Shown piece by piece: positions 42,503 through 51,155 of a stretch of 64,000 bases of DNA. The translations under genes and the position numbers were made by a program. The number at the start of each line of letters is the position of its first letter. The first letter of the stretch is position 1. The DNA comes from 2-02-FULL-66-14 sp964651335. Lineage in GTDB: Bacteria > Pseudomonadota > Gammaproteobacteria > Burkholderiales > SG8-39. The notes beneath the pieces were generated by a model. That model had not been told where the DNA came from and ran no database searches. It worked only from the letters and a program-made list of their open reading frames with translations. The stretch spans positions 26,241 through 90,240 of the forward strand of contig CAZYVT010000009.1 of NCBI GenBank assembly GCA_964651335.1, read 5' to 3'.

Positions 42503-45502
42503 TCAGCCCACGGCGTAGGGCCTGAACACTTCGGCGCAGGCCTCGGCACCCTCGGATTCGGCGTGGCAGCGCAGCAGCCGGAACACGGGCTTGCCCGCGC
42601 TGCTCGGAATGCGCGCGGCGTAATACCCCCAGAGCGTGCGGGCGTGCTGCGGCGCGCGCGCGGCAATGTACCCCGCCATTCCCGCCATCAGCAGGTATTC
42701 CCGGCTATCCGCATTAAGTTCGGTCTGCGTCGCGAGCAGGTTGGACGCGAGCTCCGCCATGCGGGCTGCATCGCGCGCACCGACCGCGCGGAACAATGCG
42801 ATCCAGCGGCGCTGGAACTCGTACAGCTCGCGATGGCACGAAGCCGCGGTGATCCGGCTCCAGATCGCGCCGGCTTCCTCGGGCGGGAGATACGGGTTCA
42901 CCGCCTTTGCCACGTGGACCAGGGCATGCAACCAGATGTCGAGTTCGCGCGGCTGACGGCATTCGATGAGCCGCACCTTGACCAGTTCGAGGTCCTTCTG
43001 CAGCAGCGACGGGACGCCTTCCGGTTCGGGGGTCGCCGGACCGAGCAGGAAGTCGCGCGCGTAACGCGCCAGCCGCGTGTTCTCCACGCGCTCGAAGGAG
43101 TGCGCGCCCTTGTGCAGCGGGTTCATCGGCCGGCCGGCGCGCGCCGGCTCCAGAAGCTCGAGCACCGGAACGCCCGCGTTCAGCATCGCCACCACGTCGG
43201 TGGCGCTCTTTTCCATGAAGCGGTGCTTGGCCGCGTTGAGATCGAGTACCGGGTGGTAGTCGGAATTCGCCGCCATGCCGTAGCTCGCGAACAGAGGGTC
43301 CAGCGTGGCGCGGCTCCCGAGATAGCGTGCGTCGAGATCGCCCGCCCAGAGCACGTGCACGGTCCACAGCTCCCGCGCAAGTCCGGGTTCCTCGAACACC
43401 TTCGCCTGCGCCGGGAGCGGGATCGGGGCTTCGCTGGCGACGATCAGCACATCGTGGTCGCTGGGCGCAAACACCGCGTAGTGCGGAAATACCTCGCCGA
43501 GCGCCCGCATCACGGATGCGAGCAACGAGGGGTCGATCTCGTAGAGCTGGAACCACTGCACCAGCAGGCCGCCCTGGTTCAGATGCGTCCGGATGCGACG
43601 GTAAAACTCGCGCGTAAACAGGTTCGAAACTCCGCTCACCCAGGGGTTCGACGGCTCCGAGATGATGATGTCGTAGCGCCGGTTGCGGGTCGAGAAGAAC
43701 GTTTTCGCATCGTCGATCAGGATCGACCCGCGTGGGTCGGCGAAGGCGGCGCTGTTGCGCGGCAGGAACCCGCGGGAAGCCTCCGCCATCGCCGATTCGA
43801 TCTCGACGGTCTCGACGCGCTCGATCGACATGCTCTGCAGCAGGGTGTGCATCGTGAGCCCGGTGCCGATGCCGATGACCGCGGCGCTCCTCGCCTCCGG
43901 CTTGAGCGCGAGCGGCACCGCGCCGGTGAGCACCATGGTGATCTCGTCGCTGCCGCGCTCGCCTTCGGGCTTCAGGTTGATCGAGCCATCGGACTTGCCA
44001 TTGGTGCGGATGCTGGTTGCCTCCGGATAGAGCACCAGGTGCACCGTGGCGGTCTTGCCGTCCTTGCGGAACAGGATCTTCGCGTCGCGCGAGCTCGCGA
44101 GATCGCCGTGTCGGAAAACGCCGGCGGTCATCTTGTTGCCATCGAGCTCGAATGCGGCGGAGACCGGGACGAAGAGCGCAGCGCATGCGGCCGCGCCGAA
44201 TGCGAACGGCCGCCTGCCCGGCACAAACCGGTAGATCAGCAGGAGGCCGAGCGCGGCGTCGACGGCGGCGCCCGCGATGAGCGTACCCTTGAGACCGAAC
44301 AGCGGCAGGCCCGCGTGCACCGCGATCAGCACGCCGGCGATGGCGCCCAGCGTATTCGCTGCGTAGACCTTTCCGATCGCGGCCTCGCCCGCACCGCGGC
44401 GCAGCAGCGCGCCCGTGATGAGCGGCAGCGTCATTCCGGCGCAGAACGTCGCCGGCAGCATGACGAATGCGGCGAGAGCCTGGCCCGAAAGGTTAAAGAA
44501 AAGGTACCCTGCTTCACTGCGCGAGAGTCCCTGCATCAGCCATTCCATGATGGCGAACGTGGCGTCATACGCCGGGAGCGTCCCGAGCGCGAGCAGACCC
44601 ATCCCGACCTGCACCCAGCCCAGCAGGCGCTCCGGACTGGCCACCGCGTCCACGCGACGCCGCACCGCGAGGCCGCCGAGCGCGAGTCCGAGAATGAACG
44701 TCGAAAGCATCAACTCGAACGAGTGGGTCGAGGCGCCGAGCACCAGCGAGAGCATCCGGATCCAGCTGATTTCGTAGATGAATGACGCCAGGCCGGTCAG
44801 GAACGCGACGGCAAGGAGCAGACGCACGGCAGGTGCGTCGCCGCCGGCGCGCGCCGCGAGCGGCGCGTCGTGCGCGGGCCGCGACACCAGCCACACGGTC
44901 GCGGCAAGCAACAGGTTGATCGCGCCCGCGGTGCGCAATGTCCCCGGCAGGCCGGCCCACGCGATCAGCACGAAGCCGCTCGTGAGCACTCCGACCACGG
45001 CGCCGAGGCTGTTGGTGAAGTACAGCATCGCGATGGCTTCACCCGAAGCCGACGGCTGCGCGCGCACCAGGCCTGCACTCATCAGCGGAAAAGTCATCCC
45101 GAGGAGCACCGATTGCGGCAGGATCAGGAGGCACGACACTGCGACCTTCGCCGCGAGCGCGGCCCATTCCGAGCCCAGCGCCGGCAACAGTGTGCTGTAG
45201 GACCAATCGGTGACCCCTACGAACACCTCGTGGAAGACGAGCGCAAGCGCGCCGATCACGGCCTCGACCAGCGCGTAGCCGAGCAGCGGATTGCGCAAGC
45301 GCGTTGACACGCGCCCCAGCACCGCGCTTCCCGCGGCCAGGCCGCCCATGAATGCGACCAGGACGAGTGACTGCGCATAGGCTGCATGCCCGAGGAACAG
45401 CTTGAGGTAATGGGTCCAGATCGACTCGTAAATGAGGCCCGCGAATCCGGAGGCGGTGAACAGGACGTAGTACGCAGCTCGCGGCGGGATATGCGACACC
45501 AT
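42503..45502 (-). CDS. Fused MFS-like membrane domain and spermidine-synthase-like domain protein
   Basis: A 999-residue protein. Residues ~1-440 hold about 12-14 membrane helices arranged as an MFS-like transporter (for example GLASFIYEISWIRMLSLVLG). Residues ~530-720 form a Rossmann-type spermidine-synthase-like domain with AAVIGIGTGLTMHTLL, VETVEIE and YDIIISEPSNPWV. The catalytic Asp of true aminopropyltransferases (Asp-x-x-Asp-Pro) is altered to Glu/Asn here, so polyamine synthesis is doubtful. A C-terminal ~280-residue helical, TPR-like region follows. Such fusions are known but their substrate is not established. It is divergent from the MFS gene, with 53 bases between. Confidence 0.82.
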   Translation of the reverse strand: MVSHIPPRAAYYVLFTASGFAGLIYESIWTHYLKLFLGHAAYAQSLVLVAFMGGLAAGSAVLGRVSTRLRNPLLGYALVEAVIGALALVFHEVFVGVTDWSYSTLLPALGSEWAALAAKVAVSCLLILPQSVLLGMTFPLMSAGLVRAQPSASGEAIAMLYFTNSLGAVVGVLTSGFVLIAWAGLPGTLRTAGAINLLLAATVWLVSRPAHDAPLAARAGGDAPAVRLLLAVAFLTGLASFIYEISWIRMLSLVLGASTHSFELMLSTFILGLALGGLAVRRRVDAVASPERLLGWVQVGMGLLALGTLPAYDATFAIMEWLMQGLSRSEAGYLFFNLSGQALAAFVMLPATFCAGMTLPLITGALLRRGAGEAAIGKVYAANTLGAIAGVLIAVHAGLPLFGLKGTLIAGAAVDAALGLLLIYRFVPGRRPFAFGAAACAALFVPVSAAFELDGNKMTAGVFRHGDLASSRDAKILFRKDGKTATVHLVLYPEATSIRTNGKSDGSINLKPEGERGSDEITMVLTGAVPLALKPEARSAAVIGIGTGLTMHTLLQSMSIERVETVEIESAMAEASRGFLPRNSAAFADPRGSILIDDAKTFFSTRNRRYDIIISEPSNPWVSGVSNLFTREFYRRIRTHLNQGGLLVQWFQLYEIDPSLLASVMRALGEVFPHYAVFAPSDHDVLIVASEAPIPLPAQAKVFEEPGLARELWTVHVLWAGDLDARYLGSRATLDPLFASYGMAANSDYHPVLDLNAAKHRFMEKSATDVVAMLNAGVPVLELLEPARAGRPMNPLHKGAHSFERVENTRLARYARDFLLGPATPEPEGVPSLLQKDLELVKVRLIECRQPRELDIWLHALVHVAKAVNPYLPPEEAGAIWSRITAASCHRELYEFQRRWIALFRAVGARDAARMAELASNLLATQTELNADSREYLLMAGMAGYIAARAPQHARTLWGYYAARIPSSAGKPVFRLLRCHAESEGAEACAEVFRPYAVG

Positions 45503-45555
45503 GGCGGGCGTTTATAGCATGCGGCTGCACGGGTTACGATCCGCAGCGTCCGCCC

Positions 45556-46701
45556 ATGACCCCCGCCAGCCGGCTTGCCGCTTTTTACTTCGCCTACTTC
45601 TGCTACCTCGGCACCTTCGTCGCGTACTTTTCGCTGTGGCTCGCCGGCCGCGGCTACGCGCCTGCCGAGATTGCCGCGGTTCTCGCGGTGCCGCAGTTCG
45701 TGCGCATCGTGGCGCCCGCGGTCTGGGGATGGCTCGCCGATGTCTGGGGCGGGCGCCTTCCGGGCGGCCGCCGGGGCATTGTGGTCGTCTCGTCGGTCCT
45801 CGCTGCGGCGAGCTTCGGCGCGCTTGGCTTTGCGGACGGGCTTGCCGCGGTGTTCGCCTGCGTGGCGCTGATGGCGCTGTTTTCCGCAGGAGTTCTGCCG
45901 CTGGTCGAAGCGACCACGCTTGCGGCGCTCGGCGGACGCGCCGAGGGCTACGGCCCGGTGCGCCTCTGGGGCTCGCTCGGTTTCATATTCAGCGTGCTGG
46001 CGATGGGTACGCTTCTCGACCGGCAGCCCGTTGGCATACTGCTTCCGGTGATCGTGGTCCTGATGGTGCTTGCGGCGCTTGCGGCGGTCGCGCTCCCGGC
46101 CGCGCGTGCGGCGAGTGCGGAAGAGGGCGCGCCGGGACTCGCCCGCGTGCTGCGCGAACCTCGCGTGATCGCGCTATTCGCAGCCTGCTTTTGCATGAGT
46201 GTCGCGCACGGCGCGCTGTACGCCTTCTACTCGATCTATCTGGTCGAGGCCGGATACTCGAAGACCCTGGTCGGACTGCTCTGGACGCTCGGTGTGCTCG
46301 CCGAGATCGTCCTGTTTCTAGCGCTTCCGGCGCTCTTCCGGCGCTGCTCCCTGCGTGCCGTGCTGCTCGCCAGTTTTACCGCGGCCGCCATTCGCTTCGT
46401 GACCATCGGCTGGGGCATTTCGTCGCTGGCGCTGCTCGCGTCGGCGCAGCTGCTGCATGCGCTCACGTTTGGCGCCTATCATGCGGCGGCGATCGCCGCG
46501 GTGCACCGGCTCTTCAAGGGGCCGCTCGAGGTGCGCGGGCAGGCGCTCTACGCAAGCCTGTCCTACGGACTGGGGGGCGCGGTCGGAATGTTGCTCTCCG
46601 GATGGAGTTGGGGCGCGCTCGGCCCCGCGCTCACCTTTTCCATCAGCGGAGCGTTCGGCGCCGCCGGGGCGCTGATCGTGGCTTGGCGGGTCCGCGTGTA
46701 G
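45556..46701 (+). CDS. MFS transporter (MFS_1_like)
   Basis: A 381-residue inner-membrane protein with 12 predicted helices. It begins with the family's FYFAYFCYLGTFVAYFSLWLA, split before GYAPAEIAAVLAVPQFVRIVAP, and includes the GYGPVRLWGSLGF and LEVRGQALYASLSYGLGGAVG stretches. This group is related to the 3-phenylpropionate permease HcaT and nucleoside/H+ symporters; the solute is unknown. It lies 75 bases upstream of leuC, on the same strand. Confidence 0.85.
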   Translation: MTPASRLAAFYFAYFCYLGTFVAYFSLWLAGRGYAPAEIAAVLAVPQFVRIVAPAVWGWLADVWGGRLPGGRRGIVVVSSVLAAASFGALGFADGLAAVFACVALMALFSAGVLPLVEATTLAALGGRAEGYGPVRLWGSLGFIFSVLAMGTLLDRQPVGILLPVIVVLMVLAALAAVALPAARAASAEEGAPGLARVLREPRVIALFAACFCMSVAHGALYAFYSIYLVEAGYSKTLVGLLWTLGVLAEIVLFLALPALFRRCSLRAVLLASFTAAAIRFVTIGWGISSLALLASAQLLHALTFGAYHAAAIAAVHRLFKGPLEVRGQALYASLSYGLGGAVGMLLSGWSWGALGPALTFSISGAFGAAGALIVAWRVRV

Positions 46702-46776
46702 CAGGTGTGCGCCTCCAACCCCTCGCGCAGCCATAGTCGTGTACGGTAAAATTTTCCTCCTTTTTCGACGCCGCCC

Positions 46777-48195
46777 ATGCAAGGCATTTCTCTTTACGAC
46801 AAGCTCTGGGAAGACCACGTCGTGCATGTCGAAGAAGATGGCACGGCCCTGCTCTATATCGATCGTCATCTGGTGCACGAGGTGACGAGTCCGCAGGCGT
46901 TCGAGGGACTGAAACTTGCCGGCCGCAAGCCGTGGCGGATCGAATCGGTCGTTGCCACCGCCGATCACAACACGCCGACCACCGGGTGGGAGCACGGCAT
47001 CGAGGCCATCACCGACCGGGTCTCGCGCACCCAGGTCGAGACGCTCGACCGCAACATCCGCGAGTTCGGCGCCAAGGCCTATTTTCCGTTTCTCGACCGG
47101 CGGCAGGGGATCGTGCACGTAATCGGGCCAGAGCAGGGCGCGACGTTGCCGGGTATGACCGTCGTCTGCGGTGATTCGCACACCAGCACGCACGGCGCAT
47201 TCGGCTGCCTCGCGCACGGGATCGGCACGTCGGAGGTGGAACACGTGCTTGCCACGCAATGCCTGGTGGCGAAAAAGATGAAAAACATGCGCGTGACCGT
47301 CGAGGGCCGGCTGCCGCGCGGCGTCACCGCGAAGGACGTCGTGCTCGCGATCATCGGCCGGATCGGCACCGCGGGCGGTACGGGACACGCGATCGAGTTC
47401 GCCGGCAGTGCGATCCGCGCGCTTTCGATGGAAGGCCGCATGACCGTGTGCAACATGGCGATCGAGGCGGGCGCGCGCGCCGGCATGGTGGCAGTGGATG
47501 AGGTGACGATCGAGTACGTGAAGGGGCGGCCGTTTGCGCCCGGCGGTCCCGACTGGAACGCGGCGGTCGCCTACTGGAAGACACTGCAAAGCGACCCGGA
47601 TGCGCGGTTCGAGCGCGAGGTGCGCCTGCGCGCAGAAGAAATCCTCCCGCAGGTGACGTGGGGAACGTCTCCGGAGATGGTCGTGTCCGTAGAGGATGCG
47701 GTACCCGACCCGGAGCAGGAGAAGGACGCGCAGAAGCGCGAAGGCATGCAGCGGGCGCTGCAGTACATGGGCCTGCATCCGCGTACCAAGATCACCGAGA
47801 TTCCTCTCGACAAGGTGTTCATCGGTTCGTGCACCAACTCGCGCATCGAGGATCTTCGGATCGCAGCTGCCGTGGTCAAAGGCCGCCGGGTCGCGCGGAA
47901 CATCCGGCTCGCAATGGTGGTACCGGGGTCGGGCCCGGTGAAGGCGCAGGCGGAACGGGAAGGCCTTGACCGGATTTTCCGCGACGCCGGATTCGAGTGG
48001 CGCGAGCCGGGCTGCTCGATGTGCCTGGCAATGAATGCGGATCGGCTGGAACCGGGCGAGCGCTGCGCCTCGACCTCAAACCGCAACTTCGAGGGCCGGC
48101 AGGGCGACGGCGGGCGCACGCATCTCGTCAGCCCTGCGATGGCGGCCGCCGCGGCGATTGCCGGGCATTTCGTCGACATCCGGCAATGGAGATAA
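46777..48195 (+). CDS. leuC: 3-isopropylmalate dehydratase large subunit
   Basis: A 472-residue aconitase-superfamily protein. The [4Fe-4S] ligands are in FIGSCTNSR and GCSMC, and CGDSHTSTHGAFG and SNRNFEGRQG are family signatures. With LeuD it isomerises 2-isopropylmalate in leucine synthesis. An AT-rich TAAAAT (46747-46752) could serve as a -10 element, but no clear -35 was found. leuD follows after 35 bases. Confidence 0.97.
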   Translation: MQGISLYDKLWEDHVVHVEEDGTALLYIDRHLVHEVTSPQAFEGLKLAGRKPWRIESVVATADHNTPTTGWEHGIEAITDRVSRTQVETLDRNIREFGAKAYFPFLDRRQGIVHVIGPEQGATLPGMTVVCGDSHTSTHGAFGCLAHGIGTSEVEHVLATQCLVAKKMKNMRVTVEGRLPRGVTAKDVVLAIIGRIGTAGGTGHAIEFAGSAIRALSMEGRMTVCNMAIEAGARAGMVAVDEVTIEYVKGRPFAPGGPDWNAAVAYWKTLQSDPDARFEREVRLRAEEILPQVTWGTSPEMVVSVEDAVPDPEQEKDAQKREGMQRALQYMGLHPRTKITEIPLDKVFIGSCTNSRIEDLRIAAAVVKGRRVARNIRLAMVVPGSGPVKAQAEREGLDRIFRDAGFEWREPGCSMCLAMNADRLEPGERCASTSNRNFEGRQGDGGRTHLVSPAMAAAAAIAGHFVDIRQWR

Positions 48196-48230
48196 GCCAG
48201 CGCAGCCTTCCGGAAAGTTCACCTCCGCCG

Positions 48231-48872
48231 ATGGAAAAATTCACCACGCTGACAGGCCTCGTGGCGCCGCTTGACCGCGCCAACGTAGACACCGATCAGA
48301 TCATCCCGAAGCAGTTCCTGAAGTCGATCCACCGTACCGGATTCGGGCCGAACCTGTTTGACGCCTGGCGCTATCTCGATCATGGCGAGCCGGGGATGGA
48401 CCACGCGATGCGGCCGAAGAACCCGCAGTTCGTTCTCAACCAGCCGCGCTACCAGGGCGCGGCGATCCTGCTGGCGCGCAAGAACTTCGGCTGCGGCAGC
48501 TCGCGCGAACACGCGCCCTGGGCGCTGCTCGGCTACGGCTTGCGCTGCGTGATCGCGCCCTCGTTCGCCGACATCTTCTACAACAATTGCTACAAGAACG
48601 GCCTGCTGCCGGTGACGCTCGCGGAGACGGAGGTGGATGCGCTGTTCCATGACTGCGCGGTGTTTCCGGGCTTCAGGCTGCGCGTGGATCTCGCGGCGCA
48701 GGCCGTCGCGACCGAGAGCGGCACCAAGGTGATGCGCTTCGAGGTGGATCCTTTCCGCAAGTATTGCCTGCTCAACGGGTTCGATGAAATCGGCTTGACG
48801 CTGCGTCATGCCGACGAGATCCGGGCATTCGAGGAGCGGCGGCGCGAGCAGCATCCCTGGCTCTTCCGCTGA
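48231..48872 (+). CDS. leuD: 3-isopropylmalate dehydratase small subunit
   Basis: A 213-residue protein forming the swivel domain of isopropylmalate isomerase. It starts MEKFTTLTGLVAPLDRANVD and carries DQIIPKQFLKSI and NFGCGSSREHAPWAL. The ATG at 48231 matches family N-termini; an in-frame ATG at 48186 is less likely. leuB begins four bases after its stop. Confidence 0.96.
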   Translation: MEKFTTLTGLVAPLDRANVDTDQIIPKQFLKSIHRTGFGPNLFDAWRYLDHGEPGMDHAMRPKNPQFVLNQPRYQGAAILLARKNFGCGSSREHAPWALLGYGLRCVIAPSFADIFYNNCYKNGLLPVTLAETEVDALFHDCAVFPGFRLRVDLAAQAVATESGTKVMRFEVDPFRKYCLLNGFDEIGLTLRHADEIRAFEERRREQHPWLFR

Positions 48873-48876
48873 CGCG

Positions 48877-49932
48877 ATGAAAGTGGCGGTGTTGCCGGGC
48901 GATGGCATCGGCGCGGAGATCGTTGCGCAGGCGCTCAAGGTTCTGCAGCGGCTGGGACTGCCGCTCGAGTTGCACCAAGCGCCGGTCGGCGGTGCCGGCT
49001 ACGACGCGGCGGGTGACCCGCTTCCCGCCAGTACGCTCGCCCTTGCCAGGGAAACCGACGCGATCCTGTTCGGTGCGGTCGGCGACCCGCGATACGACAC
49101 GCTGCCGCGCGCGCTGCGACCCGAGCAGGCCATTCTCCGCCTCAGGAAGGAACTTGCGCTGTTCGCGAATTTCAGGCCGGCGCAGGTGTACCCCGAGCTT
49201 GCCGGTGCGTCGGCGCTGAAGCCGGAGGTCGTTGCCGGGCTCGATCTGCTGATCGTGCGCGAACTCACCGGCGACATCTACTTCGGGCAGCCAAAGGGAA
49301 TTCGCCGGACCGGGACCGGTGAGCGCGAGGGCTTCGACACCATGCAGTACAGCGAAGCCGAAATCCGGCGCATTGCAAAGGTGGCGTTCGAGGCGGCGCG
49401 CAAGCGCATGAAGCGGGTCTGCTCGGTGGACAAGGCAAACGTGCTCGAGACATCGCAGTTGTGGCGCGAAGTGGTGAGTGCGGAAGGCGAGAACTACCCT
49501 GATGTCGAGCTGTCGCACATGTACGTGGACAACTGCGCCATGCAGCTGGTGAGGAACCCGAAGCAGTTCGACGTGATCGTGACCGGCAACCTGTTCGGCG
49601 ACATTCTTTCGGACGAGGCCTCGATGCTCACCGGCTCGATCGGGATGCTGCCCTCGGCGTCGCTGGACGCGAACGGCAAGGGGCTGTACGAGCCGATCCA
49701 CGGCTCGGCGCCCGACCTCGCGGGCAAGGGGATCGCCAATCCGCTCGCCACGATCCTGTCGGCTGCGATGATGCTGCGCTATTCGCTCGGCCGCCCAGAG
49801 GCGGCGGGCCGGATCGAAGGTGCAGTCCGGAAGGCGCTGCAGGACGGCTACCGCACGGCCGACATATATACTCCGGGAACGAAAAGGGCGGGCACGGCGG
49901 AGATGGGCGACGCGGTCGCGGCAAGATTGTGA
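48877..49932 (+). CDS. leuB: 3-isopropylmalate dehydrogenase
   Basis: A 351-residue NAD-dependent beta-decarboxylating dehydrogenase. It begins MKVAVLPGDGIGAEIVAQAL. The substrate-binding Arg residues (LRLRKEL), the VRELTGDIYFG segment, the catalytic Lys in SVDKANVLETS and the metal-binding GNLFGDILSDEASML are all present. It completes the leuCDB operon. Confidence 0.97.
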   Translation: MKVAVLPGDGIGAEIVAQALKVLQRLGLPLELHQAPVGGAGYDAAGDPLPASTLALARETDAILFGAVGDPRYDTLPRALRPEQAILRLRKELALFANFRPAQVYPELAGASALKPEVVAGLDLLIVRELTGDIYFGQPKGIRRTGTGEREGFDTMQYSEAEIRRIAKVAFEAARKRMKRVCSVDKANVLETSQLWREVVSAEGENYPDVELSHMYVDNCAMQLVRNPKQFDVIVTGNLFGDILSDEASMLTGSIGMLPSASLDANGKGLYEPIHGSAPDLAGKGIANPLATILSAAMMLRYSLGRPEAAGRIEGAVRKALQDGYRTADIYTPGTKRAGTAEMGDAVAARL

Positions 49933-49947
49933 TCTGAGGGATCGGGC

Positions 49948-51078
49948 ATGTTGCGAGTCGGAATCGTAGGCTGGCGGGGAATGGTGGGGTCGGTGCTCGT
50001 GCAGAGAATGCGCGAGGAGCGCGACTTCGACCACATCGAGCCGGCGTTCTTTTCCACGTCGCAGGCGGGCGGCAAAGGCCCCCCGATCGGGACGGACGCA
50101 GCGCCGGTTGGCAATGCCATGGATGTCGAGGCGCTGCAGCGGCTCCCGGTGATCGTCTCGTGCCAGGGCGGCGAGTACACCAACGAGATGTACCCGAAGC
50201 TGCGCCAGAGCGGCTGGAAGGGCTACTGGATCGACGCCGCGAGCGCGCTGCGCATGAAAGAAGACGCGATCATCATCCTCGACCCGGTCAACCTGCAGCT
50301 CATCCAGGAGTCGGTCGCCAGCGGTGGTAAGAATTTCATCGGCGGGAACTGCACGCTGACCCTGATGCTGATGGGCATGGCGGGGTTGTTCCAGAACGAC
50401 CTTGTCGAGTGGGTGAGCTGCATGACGTATCAGGCCGCGTCGGGGGCCGGCGCTGCGAACATGAGAGAGCTCGTCGAGCAGATGGTGCATCTGGGCGAGG
50501 CGGCGAGGCCCGCGCTCGCCGATCCGGCCGCGAGCGCGCTCGAGATCGATCGGGGCCTGACCGATGCGCTGCGCAATGGCGGTCTGCCCAGGCAGAATTT
50601 CGGATTTCCGCTCGCTGCGAGCTTGTTGCCGTGGATCGACACGGACCTCGGCAATGGGCAGAGCCGCGAGGAGTGGAAAGGGCAGGCCGAGACGAACAAG
50701 ATTCTGGGCCGCAGCCAGCGCCCGATCCCTGTGGACGGCATCTGCGTGCGCGTGGGCGCGATGCGCTGCCACAGCCAGGGGCTGACCGTGAAGCTCAAGC
50801 GCGATGTGCCGCTCGACGAGATCGAGGGGATGATTGCCGAGGCGAATGACTGGGTGAAGGTCGTACCGAACCGCAGGGAAGAGACGCTCGCCGAGCTCAC
50901 GCCTGCCGCGGTGACCGGAAAGCTTTCGGTTGCCGTGGGCCGGCTGCGCAAGATGAGCATGGGCAGCGATTACCTCGCTGCCTTCACCGTGGGCGACCAA
51001 CTGCTTTGGGGCGCCGCCGAACCGTTGCGCCGCATGGTGCGAATTCTTCTCGACTCGGGCGTTTGCGACACGACCTGA
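49948..51078 (+). CDS. asd: Aspartate-semialdehyde dehydrogenase
   Basis: A 376-residue enzyme making aspartate semialdehyde for lysine, threonine and methionine. The NADP-binding start VGIVGWRGMVGSVL, the catalytic Cys in GGNCTLTLMLMG and the QAASGAGAANMREL signature are present. The leuB-asd-fimV-truA order is conserved in beta- and gammaproteobacteria. It starts 15 bases after leuB. Confidence 0.97.
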   Translation: MLRVGIVGWRGMVGSVLVQRMREERDFDHIEPAFFSTSQAGGKGPPIGTDAAPVGNAMDVEALQRLPVIVSCQGGEYTNEMYPKLRQSGWKGYWIDAASALRMKEDAIIILDPVNLQLIQESVASGGKNFIGGNCTLTLMLMGMAGLFQNDLVEWVSCMTYQAASGAGAANMRELVEQMVHLGEAARPALADPAASALEIDRGLTDALRNGGLPRQNFGFPLAASLLPWIDTDLGNGQSREEWKGQAETNKILGRSQRPIPVDGICVRVGAMRCHSQGLTVKLKRDVPLDEIEGMIAEANDWVKVVPNRREETLAELTPAAVTGKLSVAVGRLRKMSMGSDYLAAFTVGDQLLWGAAEPLRRMVRILLDSGVCDTT

Positions 51079-51155
51079 GTGCGGCGTGTTTCCGCTGGCC
51101 TCGAGATGAAAGCGGAGCAATTCAAGAAAATCTCTCAGCTTGCAGGGCTAATGTC

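Noticed and set aside
42563..44785. 740-codon plus-strand frame opposite the MFS/spermidine-synthase-like fusion
   Set aside because: It mirrors the codon structure of the real gene and has no recognisable domain.
48772..51120. 782-codon minus-strand frame across leuB and asd
   Set aside because: It runs antisense to two conserved enzymes and shows only compositional bias.
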